Below the pieces are notes generated by a model. That model was given only the letters and a program-made list of their open reading frames with translations. It was not told the origin of the DNA and ran no database searches. A DNA stretch of 21,250 nucleotides from a virus: the IMG/VR virus record IMGVR_UViG_3300038369_000033, positions 1 through 21,250 of that record; one strand, 5' to 3'. A program made the translations under genes and the position numbers. Positions 21,234 to 21,250 of the stretch are shown here, piece after piece. Numbering within the stretch: the stretch's first letter is position 1; each line of letters begins with the position of its first letter.

Positions 21234-21250
21234 AATTCTTATCGGCGGTT

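Noticed and set aside
1-21250. tRNA genes, CRISPR arrays, insertion sequences, integrase or attachment sites, psbA
   Set aside because: I looked for cloverleaf-like sequences, regularly spaced repeats, transposase motifs and a D1 protein and saw none. hli is the only photosynthesis gene in the window.

Overview
This window is the late structural half of a T7-like podovirus (autographivirus-type) that infects a marine cyanobacterium, probably Prochlorococcus or Synechococcus. All genes lie on the minus strand, so transcription runs from about 21250 down to 1. A virus is indicated by the T7 order: major capsid, tail tubular A, tail tubular B, gp13-like, gp14-like, gp15-like, gp16-like, then a gp17-type tail fibre. 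The cyanobacterial host is indicated by a complete high-light-inducible protein gene (hli) at 21099-21233. It is also indicated by a candidate cyanobacterial 'Downstream-peptide' glutamine riboswitch with its YRGVxY mini-peptide at 20114-20237. The DNA is AT-rich, as expected for a low-GC marine cyanophage.

Layout in the direction of transcription. (1) 21233-20247: hli, then six tiny, mostly very basic ORFs of 22-80 aa, tightly packed or overlapping, several too short for ordinary gene callers. (2) 20237-19934: a pseudoknotted riboswitch candidate, a 17-aa peptide ORF, and about 180 nt of hairpin-rich leader before the capsid gene. (3) 19933-18806: major capsid protein, followed by a UUCG-loop terminator at 18768-18790, in the position of T7 T-phi between genes 10 and 11. 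(4) 18761-7646: tail tubes and internal (ejection) proteins. (5) 7615-1080: tail fibre and a cassette of short fibre-like ORFs. Six are paralogs sharing an ILQV motif and a C-terminal MEIAA/MEVAA-like end, one is a second copy of the fibre's C-terminal module, and one is unrelated. (6) 1083-1: a Pro-rich one-TM protein that seems to start at ATA, a holin-like two-TM protein, and two overlapping genes for small exported proteins, the last running off the window.

How the parts fit: hli would help host photosynthesis during infection and probably shares a transcript with the capsid gene. The riboswitch candidate could tie mini-peptide translation, and perhaps downstream expression, to host glutamine (nitrogen) status. 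The terminator would give capsid mRNA in excess over tail mRNA. The fibre cassette looks like a shuffling set of receptor-binding or fibre-tip proteins whose junctions are nearly identical. Gene functions in the T7 block are firm. Roles of the tiny ORFs, the short fibre paralogs and the left-end exported proteins are inferred or unknown.
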